Origin: DATJHM01 sp963777355 | Lineage (GTDB): Bacteria; Chloroflexota; Ktedonobacteria; Ktedonobacterales; Ktedonobacteraceae | Length of the DNA stretch: 64,000 bases | Assembly: GCA_963777355.1 (NCBI GenBank) | Contig: CAVZQK010000018.1 | Coordinates: 1-64,000 of the forward strand | Direction of reading: 5' to 3' | Shown here: piece after piece, positions 18,908 through 27,829 of the stretch | Position numbering within the stretch: position 1 is the stretch's first letter | Layout: the number at the start of each line of letters is the position of its first letter | Notes under the pieces: generated by a model | What the model saw: only the letters and a program-made list of their open reading frames with translations | Databases searched by the model: none | Told to the model about the DNA's origin: nothing | Program-made: the position numbers and the translations under genes

Positions 18908-19582
18908 GTGAATAGACGCAATACCACTAGAAAAGCCATCCGAACACCAAATTTTCCAAAACAGGAACTTGCAAAAGGGCTGCCCGATACCCGGATTCAG
19001 CCCCATGCCTACTACGTACAACTGGCCCTTTCTCAAGACGATCTGAGTGAGCAAGAGGCGGCCCATAGCTCGTTTGACCAGGTACTTTTCCAGGGCGTGC
19101 AGCTAAACAAAACACGCTTTCATAATCTACAACTGCTCGATTGCCGCTTGCTCACCTGTGATCTTGCCAACGCAGAATGGAGCGCTGCCTCGCTCTCTCG
19201 CGTAGAACTGTTTGATTGTCAATTGACTGGCCTGCAATGCAGCGAGGCCCACTTTCAGGATGTGCTTTTTAAGGGTTGCCACGGTAGCTTCGCCCAATTT
19301 GCCCTGGCAACCTGTAAAAGTGTGCGCTTTGAGGACTGCGATTTGAGCGATGCCAATTTTATGAATGTCGATCTTTCTACCGTATCATTCTTCAATTGCA
19401 ATCTGCACAATGCTGATCTTACCGGAACAAAGCTTGCAGGCGTTGATCTACGCAGATCTCAGATCGATGGTGCTCGTGTAGGCCCCCGCGAACTGAAAGG
19501 GGCCATTCTTGATCCCAATCAGGCCCTCGCTTTTGTCCGTTCTATGGGCATCGAGGTCGCTCCCACACCCGAACCCTACTAA
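18908..19582 (+). CDS. Pentapeptide-repeat protein
   Basis: A 224-residue protein. From about residue 57 onward it consists of pentapeptide repeats of A(D/N)LXX type: clear units include FHNLQ, CDLANAEW, CDLSDANF, NVDLST, CNLHNADLTGTKLAGVDL. Such repeats fold into a right-handed quadrilateral beta-helix. Some relatives mimic DNA and protect gyrase, but no such role can be claimed here. The start is GTG with AAAGAAAGAG upstream. It follows the DUF4129 gene after a REP-like repeat. Confidence 0.88.
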   Translation: MNRRNTTRKAIRTPNFPKQELAKGLPDTRIQPHAYYVQLALSQDDLSEQEAAHSSFDQVLFQGVQLNKTRFHNLQLLDCRLLTCDLANAEWSAASLSRVELFDCQLTGLQCSEAHFQDVLFKGCHGSFAQFALATCKSVRFEDCDLSDANFMNVDLSTVSFFNCNLHNADLTGTKLAGVDLRRSQIDGARVGPRELKGAILDPNQALAFVRSMGIEVAPTPEPY

Positions 19583-19628
19583 AACGCTGACCATCCTCAT
19601 ATATAAGATATTAGCCCGACAACAATCG

Positions 19629-19662
19629 CGTAGGGCAGATCGGCTAGGCCGTCTCCTCTCCG
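19629..19662. repeat. REP-like hairpin repeat, copy 2
   Basis: The left flank GTAGGG is followed by CAGATCGG-CTAG-GCCGTCT and then CTCCTCTCCGC. Similarity to the copy at 30687 continues for about 20 bases more (ACGTTCTTGCTGGA here). It lies in the 486-base spacer 19583-20068 after the pentapeptide gene, where no gene was found. Part of that spacer, near 19860-19950, has A/T-rich runs compatible with the promoter of the aldo/keto reductase. Confidence 0.65.
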
Positions 19663-20068
19663 CTTACCACGTTCTTGCTGGATGTCACCAAGCTTGCAAA
19701 TGGTATGCGAGATGCCTCCTGATGGTGATCCTCTTCTCCCTTCGTTCAAAGTCGCGGTAGCACTATCTCCTGAAGAGGTAGCTGTTCTAGCTTCTGAATT
19801 GACGCAAAATAGTGTTGTTTGATAAAGAGTAAGATGCCATCAGTCAGGCAATGAGCCTCTATTTTGTTGTAAAATAAAAGCACAGGGAGATACCTGTCCT
19901 CCGCGTACCCAGTAACATTTTCATGAGGAAAAATGTGTTACCCATTGAAAGATGACAATGGGCTGTTTTCTTTTGGGCTTCCTGGTAAGGAAGAAGCTAT
20001 GATGATGGATTTGTCCATTCTCAATCTCGCATACAGCGTTGTAGTTAGTAGCAGAGAGGAGCAATCTG

Positions 20069-21112
20069 ATGGAATATAGGCAGCTTGGTGGTTCTGGTCT
20101 GAAAGTTTCTGCGCTGAGCTTTGGCACGGCGACCTTTGGTGGAGGCAACGCTTTTTTTAGCGCCTGGGGTAATACCGGTGTAGCCGAGGCAAGCCGTCTG
20201 ATCGACATCTGCCTGGAAGCTGGTGTTACTCTGTTCGATACAGCGGATGCCTACTCCAACGGCCTTTCGGAAGAGGTTCTTGGTAAGGCTATTGCTGGGC
20301 GGCGCGATCAATTGCTTCTTTCCACGAAGGCAACTTTCCGCACCGGCGATGGACCGAACGAGCTAGGTTCCTCACGCTATCATCTGATTCGGTCCTGCGA
20401 GGATAGTCTGCGCAGACTGAATACGGATCATATCGATATCTATACGATGCATGGCTTTGACGCGCTTACCCCCGTTGAAGAGACACTGCGCACGCTTGAT
20501 ACTCTGGTACAGAGTGGTAAGGTACGCTATATCGCCTGTTCCAATTTCTCCGGCTGGCATCTGATGAAGTCTCTTGCTACCGCGCAGACCTACGGGTGGA
20601 CGCGCTATGTAGCCCACCAGGCCTTTTATTCTCTGGCCGGACGTGAGTACGAATGGGAACTCATGCCGCTTGCCCTCGATCAAAAGGTTGGTACGATCAT
20701 CTGGAGCCCTCTGGCTTCAGGAGTGCTTTCAGGCAAGATCCGTCGAAACCAGCCAGCGCCAGAAGGTAGTCGTGTGCAGCAGATAGGTTCGGAAGGCTCA
20801 CGGATCTCTGATGAGAAATTGTACGAGATCCTGGACGCTATCGATGCTATTGCTGAAGAGACGGGCAAGTCGTTCTCTCAGATTGCCTTGAATTGGCTTT
20901 TGCAGCGCCCCACGGTAGCCAGCATCATTGTTGGCGCTCGCAACGAGGAGCAACTCAAAAGTAATCTCGGCGCAGTTGGCTGGAATCTTACCGCCGAGCA
21001 GATCACGAAGCTGGATAAAGCCAGCGAAATTCCTACGATCTACCCCTACTGGCATCAGCGGCCCTTTGCAGAGCGCAACCCTCTGGCGGTTCCTGCCTAT
21101 AAAGAGCGGTAG
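20069..21112 (+). CDS. Aldo/keto reductase
   Basis: A 347-residue NADPH-dependent oxidoreductase with the (beta/alpha)8 fold. Catalytic residues are all visible: Asp and Tyr in FDTADAYSNG, Lys in LSTKATF and His in TMHGFD. The C-terminal cofactor-binding part has IIVGARNEEQL. The pattern is that of the AKR11-13-like bacterial group whose members act on small aldehydes or sugar-derived ketones; the substrate is unknown. AGAGAGGAGCAAT precedes the ATG. It ends eight bases before the convergent recF stop. Confidence 0.94.
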   Translation: MEYRQLGGSGLKVSALSFGTATFGGGNAFFSAWGNTGVAEASRLIDICLEAGVTLFDTADAYSNGLSEEVLGKAIAGRRDQLLLSTKATFRTGDGPNELGSSRYHLIRSCEDSLRRLNTDHIDIYTMHGFDALTPVEETLRTLDTLVQSGKVRYIACSNFSGWHLMKSLATAQTYGWTRYVAHQAFYSLAGREYEWELMPLALDQKVGTIIWSPLASGVLSGKIRRNQPAPEGSRVQQIGSEGSRISDEKLYEILDAIDAIAEETGKSFSQIALNWLLQRPTVASIIVGARNEEQLKSNLGAVGWNLTAEQITKLDKASEIPTIYPYWHQRPFAERNPLAVPAYKER

Positions 21113-21120
21113 TTTTTCTT

Positions 21121-22327
21121 TCAAGCCTGCTCTGGCAGGGTAGGCGATTCGTGTGTCACATGCCCATCTACTACCTGGTAGACGTGGGCGCGGTCAATGA
21201 TCTCCTGGGGAAAGCTGGTGAGATCTGTAGAGGTCAGAAAAACCTGCTGATGCTTCAGTACGAGGCGCAGCAGGTAGCCTCGCCTTGAGGCGTCAAGCTC
21301 GCTAAATACATCGTCCAGCAAGAGAATTGGCTCGTCTCCCGTACTCTGATGCATATAGGCTAGCTCAGCAAGTTTGGCGGCAAGCGCTGCTGTCCGCTGT
21401 TGTCCGCGTGATCCATAGGTCAGCATATTTACACCATTGACAATAAATTCCAGATCATCCCGGTGTGGACCAAGCAGGCAGACGCCTTGATGCAGTTCTT
21501 TGCGTCTCGCCTCTTGAAGCTGCTTCCGATAGTTTTTGGCAGCGTCCGCCGGATTAGTGTTCTCTTCGATCTTAAATGAAGGCCGGTAGCTGATCTGTAG
21601 ATGTTCGCGTCCGCCGCTGATACTCTGTTGAATCCCCTCACCCTGCTGGTTGAGAGCGTCAATCATACGTTTGCGTTCGTACATAATGAGATTAGCGGTC
21701 TGGGTGAGCTGCTCATCGAGATACTCCAGCATATGTGGATCTTCCTGGTTATCGCGTATGCGCTTAAGCAGGGCCGACCTCTGCGTGACTATTTTACGAT
21801 ATTTGAGAAGCGCCTGGCAGTAGCGCGGTTGCACCTGACAGAGGGCGCGATCCAGAAAGCGCCGCCGCTCTTCTGGCGGTCCATCAACCAGGTGCAGAGT
21901 CGCCGGGCGCAAAGAGCACGACTTTTATCTGCCCGATGACATCCATCGTTCTTCTGGGGATGCTATTGATCTTCAGGCGCTTGCGGGGCGCGTTTGCTGG
22001 CAGCTCAACCGAGCGGTGCGAAGAGACCACCTCGGCCATTGCAGGTGGGCTGGGATCAAAGATAAGCATTTCAACCTGGAGTAGCTCTTCACGCCGTTTT
22101 ACATATCCATCCAGGTGGGCCACATGCTCTGGCGTATACCAGTTGACGACCTCTCGGTCTCCGCTGGCATGAAATGAGTTGACAGTTGCGAGCATGCTGA
22201 TAGCCTCAAGTAGATTGGTTTTGCCCTGTGCGTTTTCCCCATAAAAGAGAAACAGGCCAGGTTCTAACTTGAGATCTAGCTCCCGATAATTGCGAAATTC
22301 GTGCAGGCTGAGGTGTGAGAGATACAT
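21121..22327 (-). CDS. recF: DNA replication and repair protein RecF, interrupted by a +1 frameshift
   Basis: RecF loads RecA at gaps. Upstream part: LHEFRNYRELDL, Walker A YGENAQGKTNLLEAI, and VVLFAPGD. Downstream part in another frame: LHLVDGPPEERRRFLD, signature LGPHRDDL, YGSRGQQRT and Walker B ILLLDDVFSELD. Removing one base near 21896-21901 joins FAPGD to LHLVDGPP exactly as in intact RecF and gives 401 codons. Because recF is a housekeeping gene, a sequencing error is likely. Start ATG 22327 is chosen from homology (MYLSHLSLHEFRNY) and GGAAG upstream, rather than the longer 22375. It follows dnaN by 94 bases in the same operon. Confidence 0.92.
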
Positions 22328-22421
22328 GCTACTTCCACTCTGTTCTCTACAGAACAGATACGATGCAGGCGGCAAAACTGGTCGCCTGCATGTTGTAATT
22401 AAGGGGATGTGCTTAAGATCG

Positions 22422-23558
22422 TTATCGGTTCGTGCTCATTGGCATAATAACACAGGTGTATTCAGCGGAACTGACCGGCTTTATAACACCTGGGCGTGCT
22501 TTTGAGGTGACTTCCAGGGCAACCTCTGGCGTATCCATTGCAGCCAGCACCTCAGAAAGATATTTGACGTTAAAAATAATCTCTTGCTCCGGCCCATCGA
22601 CTGCGGCATTAATCGTACTGACATTGCTGCCAACATCTTCAGCGGTCGCTTCGATGGTCAGGGTGCCAGGCTCTAGATCGCTCTTTCCACTCACCACTTT
22701 GACTAGAGTGATATTGGAGCTATCGCGTGCAAAGGGGGCGACGGATTTCACGGCGGCGGCAAACTCTTTGGTTTCAAGCACGGCACGCGTTGTGTATTCT
22801 TTGGGAATGATTCCGCGAAAGTTCGGGAAGGTTCCTTCGATCAGGCGTGAAACCAGATCGATCTGGTCCGTATGGAAAAGCACCTGGCTGCGATTAGGTG
22901 TCACGATCATCTGGACACTGCCTTCATTCGGCAGAATACGTGCCAACTCATTGAGGGTGCGTGCTGGAATAAGGATCGGACTGTGTGCGGTAGTATCTCC
23001 GGGCAATGGCGCAACGCGCACAGCCAGGCGGAATGCGTCTGCGGCGGCAAACGTCAGTTTCTCATTGTTCACCTCGACATGAATACCGGTCAGAACCGGG
23101 CGTGAGTCATCATCGGCGGCGGCAAAAGTAACCTGAGCAATAATCTCTTTGAGTTGGCTGGCGTCCAGGTGGATGGGTGGCTCTCCCCCTTCAGCGGTTG
23201 GAATCAGGGGAAACTCTGAAGGGTCCATCCCTTTAATACTGGCACTACTACGTAAACTTTTGACGTTCATCGTGTGGCTTTCGTCGGCAACAATCAGATC
23301 AACGCTGGCCGGTGGGAGACTGCTTACCAGATCGGCGATAAGTTTGGCTGGTACAGTCGTTGTTCCTTCTTCCTGTACTTCCGCATCTATCCAACAATTA
23401 ATCCCTATCTCCAGGTTTGTTGCCGAAAGCTTTAAGCGGCCCTGATCAGTTGCCAGCAAAATATTGGCAAGTATAGGTAGCGTGCTGCGATTTGAGACCG
23501 CATGGCCCACAACTGAGAGGCCCCGGCTCAAATCTTGCTGTTTACAGGTAATTTTCAC
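22422..23558 (-). CDS. dnaN: DNA polymerase III beta sliding clamp
   Basis: A 378-residue clamp protein that encircles DNA and tethers the replicative polymerase. Three repeated clamp domains are recognisable: ITCKQQDLSRGL and LPILANILL in domain 1, RPVLTGIHVEV and AADAFRLAV in domain 2, and the C-terminal IKPVSSAEYTCVIMPMS that lines the partner-binding pocket. The GTG at 23558 is preferred over the ATG at 23615, since it gives the standard N-terminus VKITCKQQ and has GGAGGG upstream. It heads a dnaN-recF operon from a sigma70-type promoter whose 5' UTR carries two palindromes. Confidence 0.96.
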   Translation of the reverse strand: MKITCKQQDLSRGLSVVGHAVSNRSTLPILANILLATDQGRLKLSATNLEIGINCWIDAEVQEEGTTTVPAKLIADLVSSLPPASVDLIVADESHTMNVKSLRSSASIKGMDPSEFPLIPTAEGGEPPIHLDASQLKEIIAQVTFAAADDDSRPVLTGIHVEVNNEKLTFAAADAFRLAVRVAPLPGDTTAHSPILIPARTLNELARILPNEGSVQMIVTPNRSQVLFHTDQIDLVSRLIEGTFPNFRGIIPKEYTTRAVLETKEFAAAVKSVAPFARDSSNITLVKVVSGKSDLEPGTLTIEATAEDVGSNVSTINAAVDGPEQEIIFNVKYLSEVLAAMDTPEVALEVTSKARPGVIKPVSSAEYTCVIMPMSTNR

Positions 23559-23579
23559 TGGCGTTCTTTCCCTCCACGA

Positions 23580-23634
23580 ATATCCAATCTGGATACGTTT
23601 CCAGGCTTCCTCCACAAATATCCAATCTGGATAT
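23580..23634. promoter_or_regulatory. Two palindromic operators in the dnaN leader
   Basis: ATATCCA-ATC-TGGATAT is perfect at 23618-23634 and has one changed end base at 23580-23596; centres are 38 bases apart, and the preceding TCCAC is also repeated. Both sit between the dnaN promoter and its start codon, where a bound dimer could block transcription or translation. They do not match DnaA boxes. Confidence 0.65.
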
Positions 23635-23648
23635 ATTTTTTCCTGGTT

Positions 23649-23677
23649 AGTATAGCTTAATTAACAGAGTGTGTAAA
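23649..23677 (-). promoter_or_regulatory. Sigma70-type promoter of dnaN-recF
   Basis: On the minus strand TTTACA (23677-23672) is followed after exactly 17 bases by TATACT (23654-23649). It points toward dnaN, about 90 bases before the GTG start. Confidence 0.75.
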
Positions 23678-23874
23678 CCAGTTTTGTCTGTTCTTCGACG
23701 GTAAAATCGCTCTTCTACTCCATCTGCCTGATTCCCCAACTGGTTCTGTCAAGAAGGCCATGCTTGCCTATTCTTTCTCTCCTTCACAAAACTGGTTATT
23801 TGCAAAATGTTGGCCATCACAATTTTATGGGGGCAGATCGGCCAGCCGTTTCTAAAGGAAGCAGGTAGACCTTC

Positions 23875-23953
23875 GTAGGGACACGATTGCGCATGCTGGA
23901 ATCTAGCCCCCGGCAACCCCGTCGCTCGCACGCGCAATCGTGTCCTCCTCGCC
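23875..23953. repeat. REP-like hairpin repeat, copy 3 (long arm)
   Basis: GTAGGG overlaps the start of a 14-base arm (GGACACGATTGCGC, 23879-23892) whose perfect reverse complement is at 23932-23945, followed by TCCTCGCC. Flanks match the other copies, while the arm is different and longer. A degenerate further copy (GGGGGCAGATCGGCCAGCCGT) lies at 23829-23849. The spacer 23678-24019 holds no gene. Confidence 0.65.
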
Positions 23954-24019
23954 GAGCGATCCTCTTCCTTCTTTAGTAAGAATGTTCGCTCTATTAAAAA
24001 AGTGACATTGCTCGATATA

Positions 24020-24892
24020 TTAAAACGCCAGGTAATCCTCTTTTTGCCGGAAGACCAGGAGGACAAACTGGTAGAGCGCAAATAACTCTAGCGCAAAAGG
24101 GAGATAGCCACTATAGCCGAGAAGCGGCATCTCAAAAATTTTCCAGAAGCCGACGAAAGGTACCGTATATTGCCACTTAGGCAGTGCAAAGTAGTTCCAC
24201 ATCTCCCAGAAGAAGCCGCAGGTTAGCCCTGCAAGTGGTAATACAATAAAGCGCCAATCTTTCATTAATATATGTGCAATCGTCGATTTACGGCCCATAA
24301 AATTATTGAGTGGATCAAGCAGGAAGGCCACGCATAACCAGACCAGGCCGAAGCAGTACCTGGGGAAGATCCAGGGGAGGATAAAGCTTACTATGCCTAC
24401 TCCTTCAAGTAAAAGAAATGTTTTTAACGAGATGCGCCGTCCCGTTTCAGTGGCCGGCAGTTCTGGACGCAATGGTTTATGGGTCCAGAGCAGTTCCGCA
24501 GTCTCCATTACGGCTGGTAGCACAGTACTGAAGTTGAGCGTTGCTAGCAGGAAGTAGGCCAGCGGCGTATAGGGCTGATCCAGGATATAATGCCAGTTTT
24601 GTACCGCCGTATTTAACAACTCGAAGATCCACCAGAAGAGGCTCGATACAATGAAGAGTCTGACATAGCGCCAGCGCATACGTTGGAGGAGCGAGGTGCC
24701 CCGGCGGGCTACAACAAGGGCATCGATGAACAGGATATACCCAAACCAGAGTGGAAAGAAGCTATAGCGAAAGAATGGATCGATGCGTAGCCAGGATGCA
24801 GCCCAGGAGAGCAGACAGAGAGCCAGTCCAATAAAGCCATAGCCTGGGAGAGGCCACGCGAAATGTTTTGCAAGCGTTTTTGGATAGTCCAC
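24020..24892 (-). CDS. Multi-pass membrane protein coupled to the CarH-like regulator
   Basis: A 290-residue protein with seven or eight hydrophobic helices. Two related blocks are visible: FWWIFELLNTAVQNWHY in the first half and FFWEMWNYFALPKWQY in the second, with shared W-x-x-x-E...N...W-x-Y spacing, which suggests an internal duplication. The family was not recognised; some resemblance to lycopene-cyclase-type membrane domains is only a guess from the regulator's usual targets. The start is GTG 24892: it shares its first base with the regulator's TAG stop (TAGTG), so translation is coupled. The longer open frame to 25126 lies wholly inside the regulator gene. Confidence 0.75.
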   Translation of the reverse strand: MDYPKTLAKHFAWPLPGYGFIGLALCLLSWAASWLRIDPFFRYSFFPLWFGYILFIDALVVARRGTSLLQRMRWRYVRLFIVSSLFWWIFELLNTAVQNWHYILDQPYTPLAYFLLATLNFSTVLPAVMETAELLWTHKPLRPELPATETGRRISLKTFLLLEGVGIVSFILPWIFPRYCFGLVWLCVAFLLDPLNNFMGRKSTIAHILMKDWRFIVLPLAGLTCGFFWEMWNYFALPKWQYTVPFVGFWKIFEMPLLGYSGYLPFALELFALYQFVLLVFRQKEDYLAF

Positions 24893-26040
24893 TAGTTTTT
24901 GTTTTCTAATCGTTCTAATATCAACGCATGTAAATGGTCTGCATTCGTACGTAGATCGCCTTTCAGATAGATACCGGGAATCTGCGCAATTATAGTAGTA
25001 TACTGGGATTGGGAAAAAACCAGTCCGCCAAAGGCAAAGAGGGGGCGTGGTGATGGCATAGACTGGATTTGCCGACCTAGCGAGATTAAGGCCGGCAGGT
25101 ATGTGGGCATGGTCAGCGAGGTGCATATGAGTGCTGGCATGATCTTATGAATGATATGGAGCAGGCCTGTTGTCTCAATGCTCTGTCCCATATAGGCCAC
25201 ACGAATTCCTCGTCTCCTCAGAAAAAGCGCCAGCATAAGTGCTCCCAATTCATGAGCTTCTCCAGGGGCACAGCAGATAAGAGCATATGGCCCGCTCAAG
25301 GGACTGGGAGTGATATGAAACAGATTGGTCAGCAGTGCGCGAAAAAAGTTGCTGGCAAAATGCTCTTCTGGCACGCTTAAGTGTTTTTCCGCCCAGAGCT
25401 GTCCTACCTGATGCATCGTTGGTGTAATAAGCTCGATGCAGATCTGCTCAACTGGATAGATTGATAACATGGTCCCCATAATTATATGCGCCATTGGCTC
25501 ATCGAGGTTACGAAATGTTTCTATCAACCTCTCTCTCGTCATCGGTATATTATTTGTAGCCGGGTAGGCGTGACGTCCTGCATCGCCTCCCAGGGGAGAC
25601 CATTCTTGCAGGAAAGCTAGCGTCTCTTTGCCGCTGATCGGTTCTGTAGTGGCTTCTGAGGGGGAGAGGGTAATCTGAAAGACTGAAGATGTTTCCTGTT
25701 GTATCTCTTCAGTTATAGTTTGTGATTGCTCTGCTTTTTCCGTTTGTTCTTGCAGATGCTCTTCGTTCATATGGCGAAAGAGCGCGATTGCCTGGCTAAT
25801 CGATATTCCTGAATCGATACGCTTTTTTAGCCAGCGAATGAGCACAATGTGCCGTTCAGAGTAGAGGCGGTATGTGTTTTCTCCCCGCTCAGGTGCAATT
25901 ACCGTATAACGACGTTCCCATGCACGTATTGTTGGTGCCGGAACTCCTGTTTGCTGGACGACTGCTTTGGTATTGAACATAGGAGTATCTGAGTAGTGCT
26001 CCAAATCTGGCCATTCAATCGGTCCCTTGCGTTCGCTCAT
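24892..26040 (-). CDS. MerR-family, B12-binding photoreceptor-type regulator (CarH/LitR-like)
   Basis: A 382-residue regulator. Residues about 20-90 form a MerR-type winged helix (MFNTKAVVQQTGV, TIRAWERRYTV, TYRLYSERHI). A Gln/Glu-rich linker leads to a B12-binding helical bundle containing the W-x9-EH signature (W, then AEKHLSVPE, then EH) that caps adenosylcobalamin in CarH. The Rossmann-type domain follows with EAHELG, the E/D-x-H-x-x-G motif whose His binds cobalt. In known CarH proteins B12 tetramerises the repressor in the dark and light releases DNA, inducing carotenoid genes. ATG 26040 is chosen for GGAGAGAGACC upstream. The likely target is the coupled membrane gene or its own promoter. 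Confidence 0.9.
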   Translation of the reverse strand: MSERKGPIEWPDLEHYSDTPMFNTKAVVQQTGVPAPTIRAWERRYTVIAPERGENTYRLYSERHIVLIRWLKKRIDSGISISQAIALFRHMNEEHLQEQTEKAEQSQTITEEIQQETSSVFQITLSPSEATTEPISGKETLAFLQEWSPLGGDAGRHAYPATNNIPMTRERLIETFRNLDEPMAHIIMGTMLSIYPVEQICIELITPTMHQVGQLWAEKHLSVPEEHFASNFFRALLTNLFHITPSPLSGPYALICCAPGEAHELGALMLALFLRRRGIRVAYMGQSIETTGLLHIIHKIMPALICTSLTMPTYLPALISLGRQIQSMPSPRPLFAFGGLVFSQSQYTTIIAQIPGIYLKGDLRTNADHLHALILERLENKN

Positions 26041-26303
26041 GGTCTCTCTCCGATGCATATCGGCCTTGTGGAAGAGAACGTAGACATTGCACTACTACCT
26101 CTAGTACTCAAAATGGTAAGAATAGACTAATTACACGTTATCATATTTTACACTGCAAGTCCACGCTTTGTAGGGCCTGTAACAAAGGCTCTATGAGACT
26201 GTGCCACACCTTTAAGACGAAGCAAGATGGAACTTCGGGTAAATCTCTGGAAGAGATTACCTCTCTTGAATGCCTGTTTGTCTCATTCCCGTTTGGCCTA
26301 TCC

Positions 26304-26332
26304 TTGACAGAAACTAAAAATCCTGTTATTAT
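26304..26332 (+). promoter_or_regulatory. Strong sigma70-type promoter of rplU-rpmA
   Basis: TTGACA (26304-26309), a 17-base spacer and TATTAT (26327-26332). Transcription should start near 26339, giving a leader of about 300 bases before rplU. Confidence 0.8.
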
Positions 26333-26338
26333 GCGCAA

Positions 26339-26636
26339 TGCATATTTATACCTCGCTGTTATAACGTTAGGTGTAGACTAATGCTACAAAAGTACCTATC
26401 ATTATGGTACTTTCTGTGCTGTTCCCCCTGCGCTAGTATGGGCCTGCTTCTCTTTTTATTGCTGAAGCGTTTGGCCTATTCTTCAGTTCAGTGCTTATGG
26501 GACTGAATTTGTGTTGTCGTCTCTATCCGGGATTCAGGAACTGTCAGGGCTGGCTCTCCACCCTTGCCGCCCACGTCTCCTCCTGGAGTAACACGCAGGG
26601 CTGTACTGATTTGTACAATAAAATTGAGGAAAAAAG
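26339..26636 (+). promoter_or_regulatory. Long 5' leader of rplU-rpmA
   Basis: About 298 bases lie between the predicted start of transcription and the rplU ATG. They contain a perfect hairpin (AAAGTACC 26389-26396 with GGTACTTT 26406-26413) and a 41-codon open frame (26381-26506, ATG to TGA) with only a weak ribosome site. Leaders before rplU in other bacteria serve feedback control by L21. Whether this one does is inference. Confidence 0.5.
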
Positions 26637-27017
26637 ATGTTTGCGGTCATTAAAAGTGGTGGACACCAATACAAAGTTACTGTGGGACAAAGGTTAGAAG
26701 TGAATCGCCTCCCCCACACCGATGGTTTGCAGATCGAGATTCCGGAAGTGCTTCTGATCTCTGATGCGGATCGCTCGCTGGTTGGTGCTCCATTTGTTGA
26801 AAATGCCTCTATCCTGGCTACTGTTGAAGGCCAGACGCGTGGCGAGAAGTTGATTGTTTTTAAATATAAGTCCAAGAAGCGCTATCGTCATCGCCGGGGC
26901 CATCGCCAGGAACTGACTATTCTGACCATCGATGATATTGTGTCAGAGGGTAAGAGTCTGGTTACGGGAGAGGCACCTAAGCGCAAAGAGTCTGCGGCAA
27001 GCAGCACGGAGGAATAA
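26637..27017 (+). CDS. rplU: 50S ribosomal protein L21
   Basis: A 126-residue L21. The N-terminus MFAVIKSGGHQYKV, the central GAPFVENASILATVEGQ and the basic KYKSKKRYRHRRGHRQ that contacts 23S rRNA are diagnostic. About 20 extra residues at the C-terminus, rich in Lys, Glu and Ser, go beyond the usual length of about 103. It is followed seven bases later by rpmA, the conserved bacterial order. Confidence 0.98.
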   Translation: MFAVIKSGGHQYKVTVGQRLEVNRLPHTDGLQIEIPEVLLISDADRSLVGAPFVENASILATVEGQTRGEKLIVFKYKSKKRYRHRRGHRQELTILTIDDIVSEGKSLVTGEAPKRKESAASSTEE

Positions 27018-27024
27018 AGAAGCT

Positions 27025-27348
27025 ATGGCTCATAAAAAAGGTGTAGGTAGCTCTCGTAATGGGCGTGATAGCAAACCTAAGATGCTTGGTGTAAAACGCT
27101 TCGATGGCCAGCTTGTGACTGCCGGAAGTATCATTGTACGTCAGCATGGCACGAAGATTTATCCCGGTGTAGCTGTTGGGGTCGGACGCGATTTTACCAT
27201 TTATGCGCTTATTGATGGCTACGTCAAGTTTGGTCATGATAGTCGCAAGCGCCGCTCGGTGAGTATTGTCACGGAGTTCCCTGATCGCCCATCAATTGCT
27301 GAACTACTCTCTGCTCAAAGTGAGCAAGTTGCCGTCGCTGGCAATTAA
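27025..27348 (+). CDS. rpmA: 50S ribosomal protein L27
   Basis: A 107-residue L27 starting MAHKKGVGSSRNGRDS, with RFDGQLVTAGSIIVRQHGTKIYPG in the body; both are invariant parts of the family. The N-terminal tail reaches the peptidyl-transferase centre and is not preceded here by a cleavable Firmicutes-type extension. The open frame runs back to 26932 inside rplU, but ATG 27025 with GGAGGAATAAAG upstream is clearly the start. Confidence 0.98.
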   Translation: MAHKKGVGSSRNGRDSKPKMLGVKRFDGQLVTAGSIIVRQHGTKIYPGVAVGVGRDFTIYALIDGYVKFGHDSRKRRSVSIVTEFPDRPSIAELLSAQSEQVAVAGN

Positions 27349-27361
27349 CTCTCAACGCGGC

Positions 27362-27412
27362 TCCATTGGGAGAGGAGGTAGACGCTCCGCCCCCAATGGA
27401 TGCTTCTTTTTT
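27362..27412 (+). terminator. Terminator after rpmA
   Basis: TCCATTGGG pairs with CCCAATGGA (27392-27400) and is followed by TGCTTCTTTTTTC. The following spacer to 27829 is A/T-rich and holds no recognised gene; it must carry the promoter of the glycosidase gene. Confidence 0.8.
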
Positions 27413-27829
27413 CAACGGAGTCTGCAAGATCACGTTGGCTTTTCTTCATTTTATTCTGACGAGATTTGATCTGCATCCTCTATTTTTGCTTTTCTCGCGC
27501 GGGCTTATGCCATCTTTTATCTATCCCCATTTGGGCATGCTTTTTCTGAGCACGCGCCCATCTTTGATAGCTTTCAACACTTCAGGATAACCTATTTTTA
27601 TTTTGCCTGTCGGAAAGCTTCTGGTTAATATTTGTAAGCGCTCTATGGCCTAATAGTACGGTCTCCTTCGTGCTCTCATAGACTTTTAATTTAAAAATGA
27701 TACAAGGATAACAAAGATAGGTTATATAGAGATAGCTGATACAGATAAAAAGCTAACAAGGATGGTTTTCCTTGCTTAAAAGTGCCTTACCAGGGCCTTT
27801 ATAGATATGAAAGTGGTGGAAATAAGCAA

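Noticed and set aside
22432..23082. 216-codon plus-strand frame opposite dnaN
   Set aside because: Antisense shadow of an unmistakable clamp gene.
24893..25126. Longer N-terminus of the membrane protein
   Set aside because: It lies entirely inside the CarH-like gene in another frame; the TAGTG overlap gives a better start.
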